In this document: positions 33,899-41,490 of the stretch, piece after piece
Position numbering within the stretch: the stretch's first letter is position 1
How the letters are laid out: each line of letters starts with the position of its first letter
Assembly: GCF_046557915.1 (NCBI RefSeq)
Contig: NZ_JBHEBG010000003.1
Span: 372,001-436,000, forward strand
Reading direction: 5' to 3'
Length of the DNA stretch: 64,000 nt
Source: JBHEBG01 sp046557915
Lineage (GTDB): Bacteria; Bacteroidota; Bacteroidia; Flavobacteriales; Flavobacteriaceae
Notes under the pieces: model-generated
What the model was told of the DNA's origin: nothing
Database searches by the model: none
What the model saw: only the letters and a program-made list of their open reading frames with translations
Program-made: the position numbers and the translations under genes

Positions 33899-35062
33899 AT
33901 GTTGAAAATATTGGTGATAGAAGACGAATCCGCAATACGGAGGGTATTGGTAAAAATCCTTAGCGAAGAGAACGATTCCTACGCCGTTAGCGAGGCAGAG
34001 GATGGTCTTCGAGGATTGGAAATGATAAAGAAAGAAGATTTTGACCTTGTTTTGTGCGATATAAAAATGCCCAAAATGGACGGGGTAGAGGTATTGGAAG
34101 CTGCCAGAGGTTTAAAACCCGAAATTCCCTTTATCATGATTTCCGGTCATGGTGATCTGGATACTGCCGTTAATACCATGCGGTTAGGGGCATTTGATTA
34201 TATTTCCAAACCTCCGGATTTAAACAGATTATTGACCACAGTTCGCAATGCCTTGGATAGAAAGGAGTTGGTGGTAGAGAACAAGATTTTAAAGAAAAAG
34301 GTGAGCAAGAACTATGAAATGGTTGGTGATAGCAAAGAAATATCCAACATTAAGGATATCATAGAAAAGGTTGCCCCAACAGATGCAAGGGTTCTAATAA
34401 CTGGGGCTAACGGTACCGGAAAAGAACTGGTTGCACATTGGATACATGAAAAAAGTGAACGGAACAAAGCGCCTTTCATAGAAGTAAATTGCGCGGCAAT
34501 TCCATCCGAACTAATAGAAAGCGAACTGTTTGGCCATGTAAAAGGAGCATTTACTTCTGCGGTAAAGGATAGGGCAGGAAAGTTTGAAGCAGCCAATAGA
34601 GGTACTATCTTTTTGGACGAAATTGGTGATATGAGCCTTTCCGCACAGGCGAAGGTCTTAAGGGCCTTACAAGAAAACAAGATATCTCGTGTGGGTACCG
34701 ACAAGGACATCAAGGTAGATGTACGTGTAGTTGCGGCCACCAATAAGATTTTAAGTACGGAAATAGCCGAGGGCAGGTTCCGCGAAGATTTGTATCACCG
34801 CTTGGCCGTAATCCTCATCAAAGTACCTTCGTTAAATGATCGCAGGGACGATATACCTTTGCTTATAGACCATTTTTCCAAAAAAATAGCCACTGAACAA
34901 GGTACTGCCCCCAAAGTATTTGCTCCCAAAGCGGTTACACTGCTTAAGGGATATGATTGGACAGGCAACATTAGGGAGTTACGAAACGTTGTAGAACGTT
35001 TAATCATCCTTAGTGGAGAAAAGGTCACAGAAGAAGATGTAAAACTTTTTGCCAGCAAATAA
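33899..35062 (+). CDS. NtrC-like sigma-54-type response regulator without DNA-binding domain
   Basis: 387 residues. Receiver domain (1-120) with phospho-acceptor Asp54 in VLCDIKMPKMDG, and an AAA+ domain (about 140-370) with Walker A ANGTGKE at 170-176 and Walker B GTIFLDEIGDMS. The sigma-54 contact motif reads GAFTSA (216-221) instead of GAFTGA. The protein ends at NIRELRNVVERLIILSGEKV plus a short tail, so the Fis-type HTH of NtrC is missing; it can only act without binding an upstream site or through a partner. No histidine kinase lies beside it. Confidence 0.92.
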   Translation: MLKILVIEDESAIRRVLVKILSEENDSYAVSEAEDGLRGLEMIKKEDFDLVLCDIKMPKMDGVEVLEAARGLKPEIPFIMISGHGDLDTAVNTMRLGAFDYISKPPDLNRLLTTVRNALDRKELVVENKILKKKVSKNYEMVGDSKEISNIKDIIEKVAPTDARVLITGANGTGKELVAHWIHEKSERNKAPFIEVNCAAIPSELIESELFGHVKGAFTSAVKDRAGKFEAANRGTIFLDEIGDMSLSAQAKVLRALQENKISRVGTDKDIKVDVRVVAATNKILSTEIAEGRFREDLYHRLAVILIKVPSLNDRRDDIPLLIDHFSKKIATEQGTAPKVFAPKAVTLLKGYDWTGNIRELRNVVERLIILSGEKVTEEDVKLFASK

Positions 35063-35066
35063 TGCC

Positions 35067-35756
35067 TTAATCTGTACAGCCGTTCAGTTTTTTTAATGCT
35101 TCGGCAGCAATGGCCTTTGTTCTTAGATTGTAGTATTTTTTTGCTTCGGTAAGGTTGTTTTTTAGCAGTTCTTGCTCACTATTGCCATGTATTTTAGAAG
35201 CAAAGCTTAAAGCTTCTTTACAAGGCACCGAGGCAACAACTTCATCCAAGGAATTCTGGAAATTTACCAAGGAATTATCTATTCGTTGATGCAGTGCCTC
35301 TAGATTAGGTCGTTTCATGGCCACTTTATCTGCTTTGGAGGCTACCGTATTCATAGCGAGCACATCACTGGCATAATTGCTCTTATGTAGTTCGTGCTCG
35401 TCAATGGCCTCTAAACTGCCCAGGGTGTTTTCCAAAGCTCTGTTCAATAAAATTTTACTGCTTTCCAGAGAAGTGGTGCGTGTGGCCTTCTTTAAATTAT
35501 CCAGTCCTTCGTAGATATTTTTAACGGCATACTCGCAATCGCATGCTTCTAGCTGTTTTCTAGATTTTTCTATGGCATTAAGGGCCTTATAGGCAAAGAA
35601 TTTAGATGTATTTAAATCATTGGCCTCCAAAGCTCTTATGGTCTGCGATTTTACATAGTCGATGTTAGAACCGGCATAATCACATGCGTTGTTAAACCCA
35701 AACAAGGTATGTGAGAAGAAAAGTAGTACGCAAAAAGAGGTGTTTATTATCTTCAT
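35067..35756 (-). CDS. Exported helical protein of unknown function
   Basis: 229 residues with a signal peptide (FCVLLFFSHTLFGF, cleavage near residue 20). The mature part is almost entirely helical, with four Cys: two close together (ACDCEY), one in SVPCKEA and one at NGCTD. Repeating segments such as TSKFFAYKALNAIEKSRKQL and SLESSKILLNRALENTLGSL suggest a bundle of helical hairpins. No family recognised. It ends 4 bp after the response-regulator gene, tail to tail, and is divergent from the PPK2 gene. Confidence 0.75.
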   Translation of the reverse strand: MKIINTSFCVLLFFSHTLFGFNNACDYAGSNIDYVKSQTIRALEANDLNTSKFFAYKALNAIEKSRKQLEACDCEYAVKNIYEGLDNLKKATRTTSLESSKILLNRALENTLGSLEAIDEHELHKSNYASDVLAMNTVASKADKVAMKRPNLEALHQRIDNSLVNFQNSLDEVVASVPCKEALSFASKIHGNSEQELLKNNLTEAKKYYNLRTKAIAAEALKKLNGCTD

Positions 35757-35872
35757 GGCATAATGTGTTGATTAAGGACCGTTTGGGTTTTGGGAATAGT
35801 AAATATAGCAAGCGAAGTCTAGCGTCCCACATTTTTTCGATAAAATACCGCTAGAATAAGGGTTTATGAGAT

Positions 35873-35911
35873 AAATTGACCGCTTCCAAGGATTAACGGT
35901 CAGTTTTTTTT
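35873..35911 (+). terminator. Terminator in the PPK2 leader (possible attenuator)
   Basis: AAATTGACCG (35873-35882) pairs with CGGTCAGTTT (35897-35906), one G-U, 14-nt loop and eight T (35904-35911). It lies 43 nt before the PPK2 start and has no upstream plus-strand gene to terminate. Confidence 0.7.
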
Positions 35912-35954
35912 AACAAAAATGCCATAAAACATCAAAATATTATATATTCAACAT

Positions 35955-36848
35955 ATGAACAAAATAGATAGTATAGATATAACTCCTTATAAAGTAACGG
36001 GTAAAATCAACCTTGCCAAACGCGATACCCTAGAAGATCTGGGCACTTCCGATAAGGACTTAAAAAAATCCTTGGAGAAGATCCGTGAAAATCTAGGAGA
36101 ATTTCAAAATACCCTGTATGCACATGGCAAATATGCGGTTTTAATCTGTATACAAGGGATGGATACTTCTGGTAAGGATAGTCTTATCCGGGAAATCTTT
36201 AAAGATTTTAATGCCCGTGGTACTGTGGTACATAGCTTTAAGGTACCTACCGAACTGGAACTAAAGCACGATTATATTTGGAGGCACTATATTGCCCTAC
36301 CGGCCAAGGGTAAATTTGGGGTTTTTAACCGCACTCACTATGAAAATGTATTGGTAACCCGGGTACATCCAGAGTATATTTTATCCGAGAATATTCCGGG
36401 CGTACATAGCGTAGATGATATTGATCAAAATTTTTGGAATAAGCGCTTTGAACAAATCAATGATTTTGAACGTCAAATCTCCGAAAATGGAACCATTATT
36501 TTTAAATTCTTTCTTCATCTATCCAAAGAAGAACAACGACAAAGACTTTTAAGAAGGCTTCATTTAAGGGAAAAACATTGGAAGTTTTCCCCTGCAGACC
36601 TTAAGGAACGGAAGTTGTGGAACAAATACTTACAGTGCTATGAGGAAGCCATCAATAATACATCACCGGCACATGCCCCCTGGTATATAATTCCGGCAGA
36701 TAACAAAAAGGCCTCACGGGTAATAGTTACCTCCATATTGCTAGAAGAGTTAAAAAAATACAAAGATATTAAGGAACCCGAATTGGATGACAAAATAAAA
36801 GCTAATTTAGAGGATTATATAGATCAGCTTGAAAAAGAAAAAGAATGA
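35955..36848 (+). CDS. Polyphosphate kinase 2 family protein
   Basis: 297 residues. Transfers phosphate between polyphosphate and nucleotides in the cytoplasm. Walker A IQGMDTSGKDS (66-76), the lid region KVPTELELKHDYIWR, and Walker B-like FNRTHYENVLVTRVHP, with the HYE variant seen in the class that phosphorylates AMP and ADP. The arginine-rich part LRRLHLREKHWKFSPADLKER is also typical. It overlaps the M28 peptidase gene by four bases (ATGA), an unusual partner. Class assignment is by motif and should be taken as probable. Confidence 0.9.
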   Translation: MNKIDSIDITPYKVTGKINLAKRDTLEDLGTSDKDLKKSLEKIRENLGEFQNTLYAHGKYAVLICIQGMDTSGKDSLIREIFKDFNARGTVVHSFKVPTELELKHDYIWRHYIALPAKGKFGVFNRTHYENVLVTRVHPEYILSENIPGVHSVDDIDQNFWNKRFEQINDFERQISENGTIIFKFFLHLSKEEQRQRLLRRLHLREKHWKFSPADLKERKLWNKYLQCYEEAINNTSPAHAPWYIIPADNKKASRVIVTSILLEELKKYKDIKEPELDDKIKANLEDYIDQLEKEKE

Positions 36849-38239
36849 ACAAACTATTTTTACTACTGCTGTTGACAGTGGCCCAGGCCTTTCCTCAAAC
36901 CCAAGATGAAACACAGATAAAAGCTATTTACGATGCTGCCCTTACACAAGGTAAGGCATATGACTGGCTAAATCATCTTTCCAATCAAATAGGAGGTAGA
37001 CTTTCCGGCTCCGTACAAGCGGAGCAGGCTATAGATTATACCAAGGCCCAATTAGATTCCCTTGGATTGGATCGTGTTTGGTTACAGCCGGTTATGGTGC
37101 CAAAATGGGTACGCGGCAACCCAGAATTTGCGTATATAGAAAGTGCACCCGGTATTACCAACAATGTGCCTATCTGCGCTTTGGGAGGCTCCGTGGCAAC
37201 ACCCATAGGAGGCATTAAGGCCAATGTGGTTGAAGTAAGCAGTATTGAGGAACTTAAGTACTTGGGAAAGGATAAGTTAAGCGGAAAGATAGTCTTCTTC
37301 AACAGGCCTATGGATCCTAAATTTATAAGCACCTTCGATGCATATTCGGGATGTGTGGACCAACGGTATTCAGGTGCCATGGAAGCTGCCAAATATAATG
37401 CCGCAGCAATAATTGTAAGATCTATGAATCTGCGCTTGGATGATTTCCCCCATACGGGTTCCATGTCTTATGGCGACACGCCCGTGACACGGAGGATACC
37501 AGCAGCAGCCATTAGTACAAACGCTGCGGAACTACTGAGTACCACTTTAAAATTAAACCCTGAAATCAAATTCTATTTTAAACAAAATTGTCAACAGTTG
37601 CCCGATGTAGAATCTTTTAATGTCATCGGTGAAATAAAGGGTAGTACATATCCAAACGAGTATATGACTGTTGGCGGACATTTGGATTCTTGGGACCTTG
37701 GAGATGGCTCTCATGATGACGGTGCAGGTTGTGTACAAAGTATGGAAGTGTTACGATTATTAAAAATTACCGGTTATGTGCCCAAGCGTACCATAAGGGT
37801 CGTACTTTTTATGAACGAGGAGAATGGCTTACGTGGAGGCAATAAATATGCAGAAGAAGCACTCGCCAAAAATGAAAATCATGTTTTTGCCTTGGAAAGC
37901 GACTCTGGAGGCTTTTCGCCAAGAGGTTTTTCGTTAGACTGCTCAGATGCCAATTTTAAGCGGATACAGGAATGGAAGACCTTGTTTGAACCCTATTTGG
38001 TACATCTGTTCACCAAGGGTTATAGCGGTGCTGATATTGGGCCACTTAAAAACCCTGATATCGTATTGGCAGGCCTTGTACCGGATTCTCAGCGTTATTT
38101 TGATCATCACCATGCTGAGAACGATACGTTTGAACATGTAAATAAAAGAGAATTACAACTAGGTGCCGCTACCATGGCCGGTTTGGTTTACCTCATAGAT
38201 AATTACGGTGTAGCTCCAACGAAGAAAATTAAGGGATAA
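36845..38239 (+). CDS. M28-family zinc aminopeptidase (PGCP type)
   Basis: 464 residues with a signal peptide ending QAFPQ (about 18). A PA-type insert (about 130-240) sits between the two halves of the peptidase fold. Two-zinc motifs in order: GGHLDSWD, SHDDGAG, FMNEENGL with the catalytic Glu pair, ESDSGGF and the last His in HHAENDTFEH. It releases amino acids or dipeptides from peptides outside the cytoplasm, as mammalian plasma glutamate carboxypeptidase relatives do. It shares four bases with PPK2, so the two are translated together. Confidence 0.93.
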   Translation: MNKLFLLLLLTVAQAFPQTQDETQIKAIYDAALTQGKAYDWLNHLSNQIGGRLSGSVQAEQAIDYTKAQLDSLGLDRVWLQPVMVPKWVRGNPEFAYIESAPGITNNVPICALGGSVATPIGGIKANVVEVSSIEELKYLGKDKLSGKIVFFNRPMDPKFISTFDAYSGCVDQRYSGAMEAAKYNAAAIIVRSMNLRLDDFPHTGSMSYGDTPVTRRIPAAAISTNAAELLSTTLKLNPEIKFYFKQNCQQLPDVESFNVIGEIKGSTYPNEYMTVGGHLDSWDLGDGSHDDGAGCVQSMEVLRLLKITGYVPKRTIRVVLFMNEENGLRGGNKYAEEALAKNENHVFALESDSGGFSPRGFSLDCSDANFKRIQEWKTLFEPYLVHLFTKGYSGADIGPLKNPDIVLAGLVPDSQRYFDHHHAENDTFEHVNKRELQLGAATMAGLVYLIDNYGVAPTKKIKG

Positions 38240-38391
38240 CATAAATTTTCCTGAGCTGGTTGCGACGGTTTAATTTCTGGAGTGTTGCTCGCCTCTGAAT
38301 GCAATTTCGTTTGATAATACCCGTATTTTTCTTTCTAACTGTAACAAAATAGATAGCTACGCTTCTTTATTAAAAGCACAACTCTTTTAAT

Positions 38392-39312
38392 ATGGAGCAA
38401 CTTCTTTTTGTTTTTGTACATATTGGGTTACCCATTCTAATAGGTATCTCTATATTTTGGGATAAACCTAGATCGAAAACCGGACTTTTTGCAGCAGCTT
38501 TTTTCTACATTGCCTATTTATGGTTTATATACTTATGGGGACAATGGCCAATAGCGATAAGCTATTATTTTAAATACATTGTTCTTGCAATTTTGTCTTC
38601 GGCAGTGGTTATAACAATTATGAACTACAAGTATGCGAGACGTACTTTTCCCAAAGGTGTGTTTAAAAACACAAAAAATACAATTCTTTTTCTGTTGGGT
38701 CTTTTTTTCTTGGTGCTTGTCGTGGATCTTTATAAAGGACGAAACTACAAGGGCGTGTCTGTGTCTTTAGAGTTTCCATTAAAGAATGGTAGTTACTACA
38801 TTGCATCGGGCGGTTCAAATAAGGTCATCAACAATCATTATGGCACTTCCGTAACTTCTCAGCATTACGCGCTGGATATCAACAAGATCGGTGCGGCAGG
38901 GAAAATATTTCAGGGAATGGAATCCGATAAAAATGAAGGACATTATATTTTTGCGGAACCTTTGTATAGTCCATGTGCAGGTAAAGTGATAGCGCTTAAA
39001 ACTTCTGTTGAGGATAACATGGGAAGCTCCATGGATGTTAGTGCAGAGAATGGACAAGGAAATTTCATCGCATTGAATTGTGACAATACCATAGTTACCA
39101 TGGTTCATTTAAAGAAGAAAAGTATTGTGGTTACCTTGGGAGAACAGGTAAAAAAAGGGCAATTGTTGGGCAAAGTAGGGAACTCCGGATTTTCCCAAGA
39201 ACCCCATCTTCACATACAGGCCGCCCAATACAACATCGATTCCATATTGGTGGGCGTCCCCATGGCATTTAATGAAAGGTTGTTATATAGAAACGAAATC
39301 TTTCGAAATTGA
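38392..39312 (+). CDS. Membrane-anchored M23 peptidase (LytM-type)
   Basis: 306 residues. Four N-terminal membrane helices (about 5-115), unusual for this family, then a peptidase domain. The zinc ligands are visible as HYALDI (the HxxxD motif), and HLHI (HxH) near the end; GNFIALNCDNTIVTMVHL and KKGQLLGKVGNSGFS are family core. It would cleave peptidoglycan cross-bridges or similar glycine peptides outside the inner membrane. It is isolated, with gaps of 150 bp before and 136 bp after. Confidence 0.85.
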   Translation: MEQLLFVFVHIGLPILIGISIFWDKPRSKTGLFAAAFFYIAYLWFIYLWGQWPIAISYYFKYIVLAILSSAVVITIMNYKYARRTFPKGVFKNTKNTILFLLGLFFLVLVVDLYKGRNYKGVSVSLEFPLKNGSYYIASGGSNKVINNHYGTSVTSQHYALDINKIGAAGKIFQGMESDKNEGHYIFAEPLYSPCAGKVIALKTSVEDNMGSSMDVSAENGQGNFIALNCDNTIVTMVHLKKKSIVVTLGEQVKKGQLLGKVGNSGFSQEPHLHIQAAQYNIDSILVGVPMAFNERLLYRNEIFRN

Positions 39313-39394
39313 TCGGAATTCCGCGGATTTTTAGAGCAATGGCAAAACAGGGAAGTTAATTGGATGCCATAACAAAACACAAACTGCTAAATCC

Positions 39395-39425
39395 TTGGTA
39401 CTGACAAACAAACCTTTTACCTTTG
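39395..39425 (+). promoter_or_regulatory. Promoter of the cyclophilin-FKBP gene
   Basis: TTG at 39395-39397 and TACCTTTG at 39418-39425 with 20 bp between them match the Bacteroidota -33/-7 pattern. The ATG follows 24 bp later. Confidence 0.65.
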
Positions 39426-39448
39426 CGCCTCATTAAAAAAGATACAGT

Positions 39449-40381
39449 ATGCAAGAAGGAATATATGCAAAGTTCCATACGGCCAAAGGGGAGATTTTGG
39501 TTAAACTTACCCACGATAAGACGCCTGGAACGGTAGGCAATTTTGTTGCTTTGGCGGAAGGGAATTTGGAGAATGGAAGTAAATCACCAGGAAAACCTTA
39601 TTATGATGGACTAAATTTTCATCGTGTAATCCCGGATTTTATGGTGCAGGGAGGGTGTCCCCAAGGCACAGGTACAGGAGATCCTGGCTATAAGTTCGAT
39701 GATGAGTTTCACCCAGAACTAACACATAATGGCCCTGGAGTACTTTCTATGGCCAATGCAGGCCCAGGTACCAATGGAAGTCAATTTTTTATAACCCATA
39801 TTGCCACGCCTTGGTTAGATAATAAACATACTGTTTTTGGTCATGTAGAAGCAGGTCAAGAGGTAGTGGATGCCATTGTACAGGGCGATGCCTTGGAAAC
39901 TTTGGAAATTGTTCGTGTTGGTTCAGATGCTGAAGTTTGGGACGCGGTACAGGCTTTTAGAACTTTTGAAAGTTCTAGGGAAAAAAGAATGGCCAAAGAA
40001 CGCGAGGAACAGGCAAAGGAATTGGATAAAGTAGCTGCTGGTTTTGAAGAAACGGAAAGTGGACTACGTTTTAAGGTTATTCAAAAAGGGGATGGTGCCA
40101 AGGCTGGTAAAGGACAGACCGTATCAGTACATTATGCGGGTTCTTTAATTAATGGACAGGAGTTCGATTCTTCTTATAAACGTAACCAACCTATTGATTT
40201 TCAGCTTGGGGTAGGGCAAGTAATCCCAGGTTGGGACGAGGGAATAGGCTTACTTCAGGTAGGGGATAAGGCGCGTTTTGTAATTCCTTCGCATTTGGGC
40301 TACGGAAGTGCTGGTGCCGGTGGTGTAATCCCTCCAAATGCTACCCTTATTTTTGATGTGGAATTGATGGATGTAAAGTAA
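39449..40381 (+). CDS. Cyclophilin-FKBP fusion peptidylprolyl isomerase
   Basis: 310 residues. Two prolyl isomerase domains in one cytoplasmic protein: cyclophilin (about 1-165) with FHRVIPDFMVQGG, GPGVLSMANAGPGTNGSQFF and the active Arg/Gln/Phe, a helical linker rich in KEREEQAKE, then FKBP (about 205-310) with VSVHYAGSLINGQEFDSS and VIPGWDEGIGLL plus IPPNATLIFDVEL. No signal peptide. Such dual-family immunophilins (CFBP type) have been described from Flavobacteria. It speeds proline isomerisation and may act as a chaperone. Confidence 0.94.
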   Translation: MQEGIYAKFHTAKGEILVKLTHDKTPGTVGNFVALAEGNLENGSKSPGKPYYDGLNFHRVIPDFMVQGGCPQGTGTGDPGYKFDDEFHPELTHNGPGVLSMANAGPGTNGSQFFITHIATPWLDNKHTVFGHVEAGQEVVDAIVQGDALETLEIVRVGSDAEVWDAVQAFRTFESSREKRMAKEREEQAKELDKVAAGFEETESGLRFKVIQKGDGAKAGKGQTVSVHYAGSLINGQEFDSSYKRNQPIDFQLGVGQVIPGWDEGIGLLQVGDKARFVIPSHLGYGSAGAGGVIPPNATLIFDVELMDVK

Positions 40382-40417
40382 ATAGGCCAATTAAATAAAC
40401 CTATACCTTATTAAAAA

Positions 40418-40484
40418 TTAAAAATCGTCTGCAACTTCCCCCTCGCCCCCTGCTAAGGGAGAGTTGCAATTAGACGATTTTTAA
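40418..40484. repeat. Long palindromic intergenic element (REP/MITE-like)
   Basis: Arms TTAAAAATCGTCT (40418-40430) and AGACGATTTTTAA (40472-40484) are exact 13-bp inverted repeats; inside them GCAACT/AGTTGC and TCCC/GGGA continue the stem around a C-rich loop. It is 36 bp beyond the stop of the fusion PPIase gene. No ORF inside. Similar C-rich palindromes are scattered in genomes of this phylum. Confidence 0.7.
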
Positions 40485-40487
40485 ATA

Positions 40488-40520
40488 ATTAAGCGACCCC
40501 AATTTATGGGGTCGCTTAAT
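40488..40520. terminator. 13-bp hairpin after the small peptide B
   Basis: ATTAAGCGACCCC (40488-40500) and GGGGTCGCTTAAT (40508-40520) pair exactly with a 7-nt loop. The stop of peptide B (40522) is 1 bp away. T-tract is weak on the minus strand, so it may also be a stability hairpin. Confidence 0.6.
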
Positions 40521-40521
40521 A

Positions 40522-40605
40522 TTATCTAGACCTATTGGTACTGGCCAGCAATAAAAATGCATTGAACGCCAATAGAATAAGTAGTATGCTTAAGAAAGTA
40601 GTCAT
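40522..40605 (-). CDS. Tiny single-helix membrane peptide, family member B (27 aa)
   Basis: 27 residues, ATG at 40605, stop TAA at 40522. It begins MTTFLSILLILLAFNAFLLL, one hydrophobic helix, and ends ASTNRSR. It lines up without gaps with the peptide at 40688-40780 and with the first part of the 58-residue protein at 23808-23984. Too short for usual gene finders. A perfect hairpin follows its stop. It lies 82 bp downstream of peptide C on the same strand and is probably transcribed with it. Confidence 0.65.
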   Translation of the reverse strand: MTTFLSILLILLAFNAFLLLASTNRSR

Positions 40606-40687
40606 AGTAAGTATATAGTCGTTTCCGTGGGGTAGAAACCGGTTCTTTTACTATGTAACAACTGAAAGATTAAAAACCCTACTTTTT

Positions 40688-40780
40688 TTAACGTTTGGCA
40701 TTGGATCCGTTTACACTTACCAATAGTAACAAAACATTAAACACCAATAAAATTGCGAGAATACCTAAAAAAGTAATCAT
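40688..40780 (-). CDS. Tiny single-helix membrane peptide, family member C (30 aa)
   Basis: 30 residues, ATG at 40780, stop TAA at 40688. It begins MITFLGILAILLVFNVLLLL, one helix, and ends VSVNGSNAKR. Shares with A and B the opening M-x-T-F, an aromatic or Ile before Asn15, and S-(V/T)-N at 22-24. A TAATTTTG box is at 40851-40858, about 70 bp upstream. Role unknown; a regulatory or stress-related membrane peptide is the guess, partly because a cold-shock gene is next upstream. Confidence 0.65.
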   Translation of the reverse strand: MITFLGILAILLVFNVLLLLVSVNGSNAKR

Positions 40781-40962
40781 GGTCGTCGTTAATTATTTGG
40801 GGGAATTATTATGTTTAACCTTTAGATTATATCTGGGAAAAAGGTTGCGTCAAAATTAAACAAAAAGCTAATATCTTATATATTGACAGCTTTGATTTTA
40901 TTTTTCACGAAGGTAAGACATTTCTTTCAATGCTTCTTTATGTGCAATTGTTTTTTTGAATT

Positions 40963-40990
40963 AAAAAAGCCCTGACAATAATGTCAAGGC
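40963..40990 (-). terminator. Terminator of the cold-shock gene
   Basis: GCC and TGACA arms (40969-40977) pair with TGTCA and GGC (40982-40990), one mismatch, with six T on the minus strand. It lies 34 nt beyond the csp stop. Confidence 0.75.
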
Positions 40991-41023
40991 TCTGTTCTAT
41001 AAAAAAAATTAAAACGTATCTAC

Positions 41024-41218
41024 CTAGTCAACAACTTTCACATTAACGGCGTTCAATCCTTTTTTTCCTTGTTGTAGTTCAAATTCTACAACGTCACCTT
41101 CACGTACTTCGTCAATTAAGCCAGAAATGTGTACAAAGTGATCTTCTTCTGAACCTTCTTCTGTGATAAAACCATAACCTTTGGAATCGTTGAAGAATTT
41201 TACTGTTCCTTTACTCAT
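41024..41218 (-). CDS. cspA: Cold-shock domain protein
   Basis: 64 residues, a single OB-fold. Binds single-stranded RNA and melts its structure. RNP1 motif KGYGFI and RNP2 motif HFVHIS are complete; the N-terminus GTVKFFND is standard. Slightly shorter than E. coli CspA (70). The gene stands alone. Expression control is not evident from the upstream stretch 41219-41434, which holds no gene. Confidence 0.95.
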   Translation of the reverse strand: MSKGTVKFFNDSKGYGFITEEGSEEDHFVHISGLIDEVREGDVVEFELQQGKKGLNAVNVKVVD

Positions 41219-41434
41219 AATACTAAAATTAAAATAATTAAATTAAGCGTCAAAGATACTGTTAAAATATTGGAAACAAGGAGTTTTACGTTTTTTTTAT
41301 TTTAAGCTCCTATTCTCTTGGTTTTATCTTTGGTGGGCCTTTTAACTTATTTAGGGCATCCAAATCTTATTTTTAACCTTTGCCGCTTGGTTTATTGGAT
41401 AGCATCATCGATTATAAACTGCCGTTTAGTACAG

Positions 41435-41466
41435 ATAAAACCTCCCAATTTCTTGAGAGGTTTTAT
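41435..41466 (-). terminator. Terminator of the peroxiredoxin gene
   Basis: ATAAAACCTC (41435-41444) pairs with GAGGTTTTAT (41457-41466), 12-nt loop. It lies about 25 bp after the peroxiredoxin stop. Confidence 0.7.
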
Positions 41467-41490
41467 TATTTAATTTTAAAGATTGCAGCC

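Noticed and set aside
40418..40520. Possible CRISPR or tandem repeat
   Set aside because: Two different palindromes occur once each; no repeat-spacer periodicity and no cas genes in the window.
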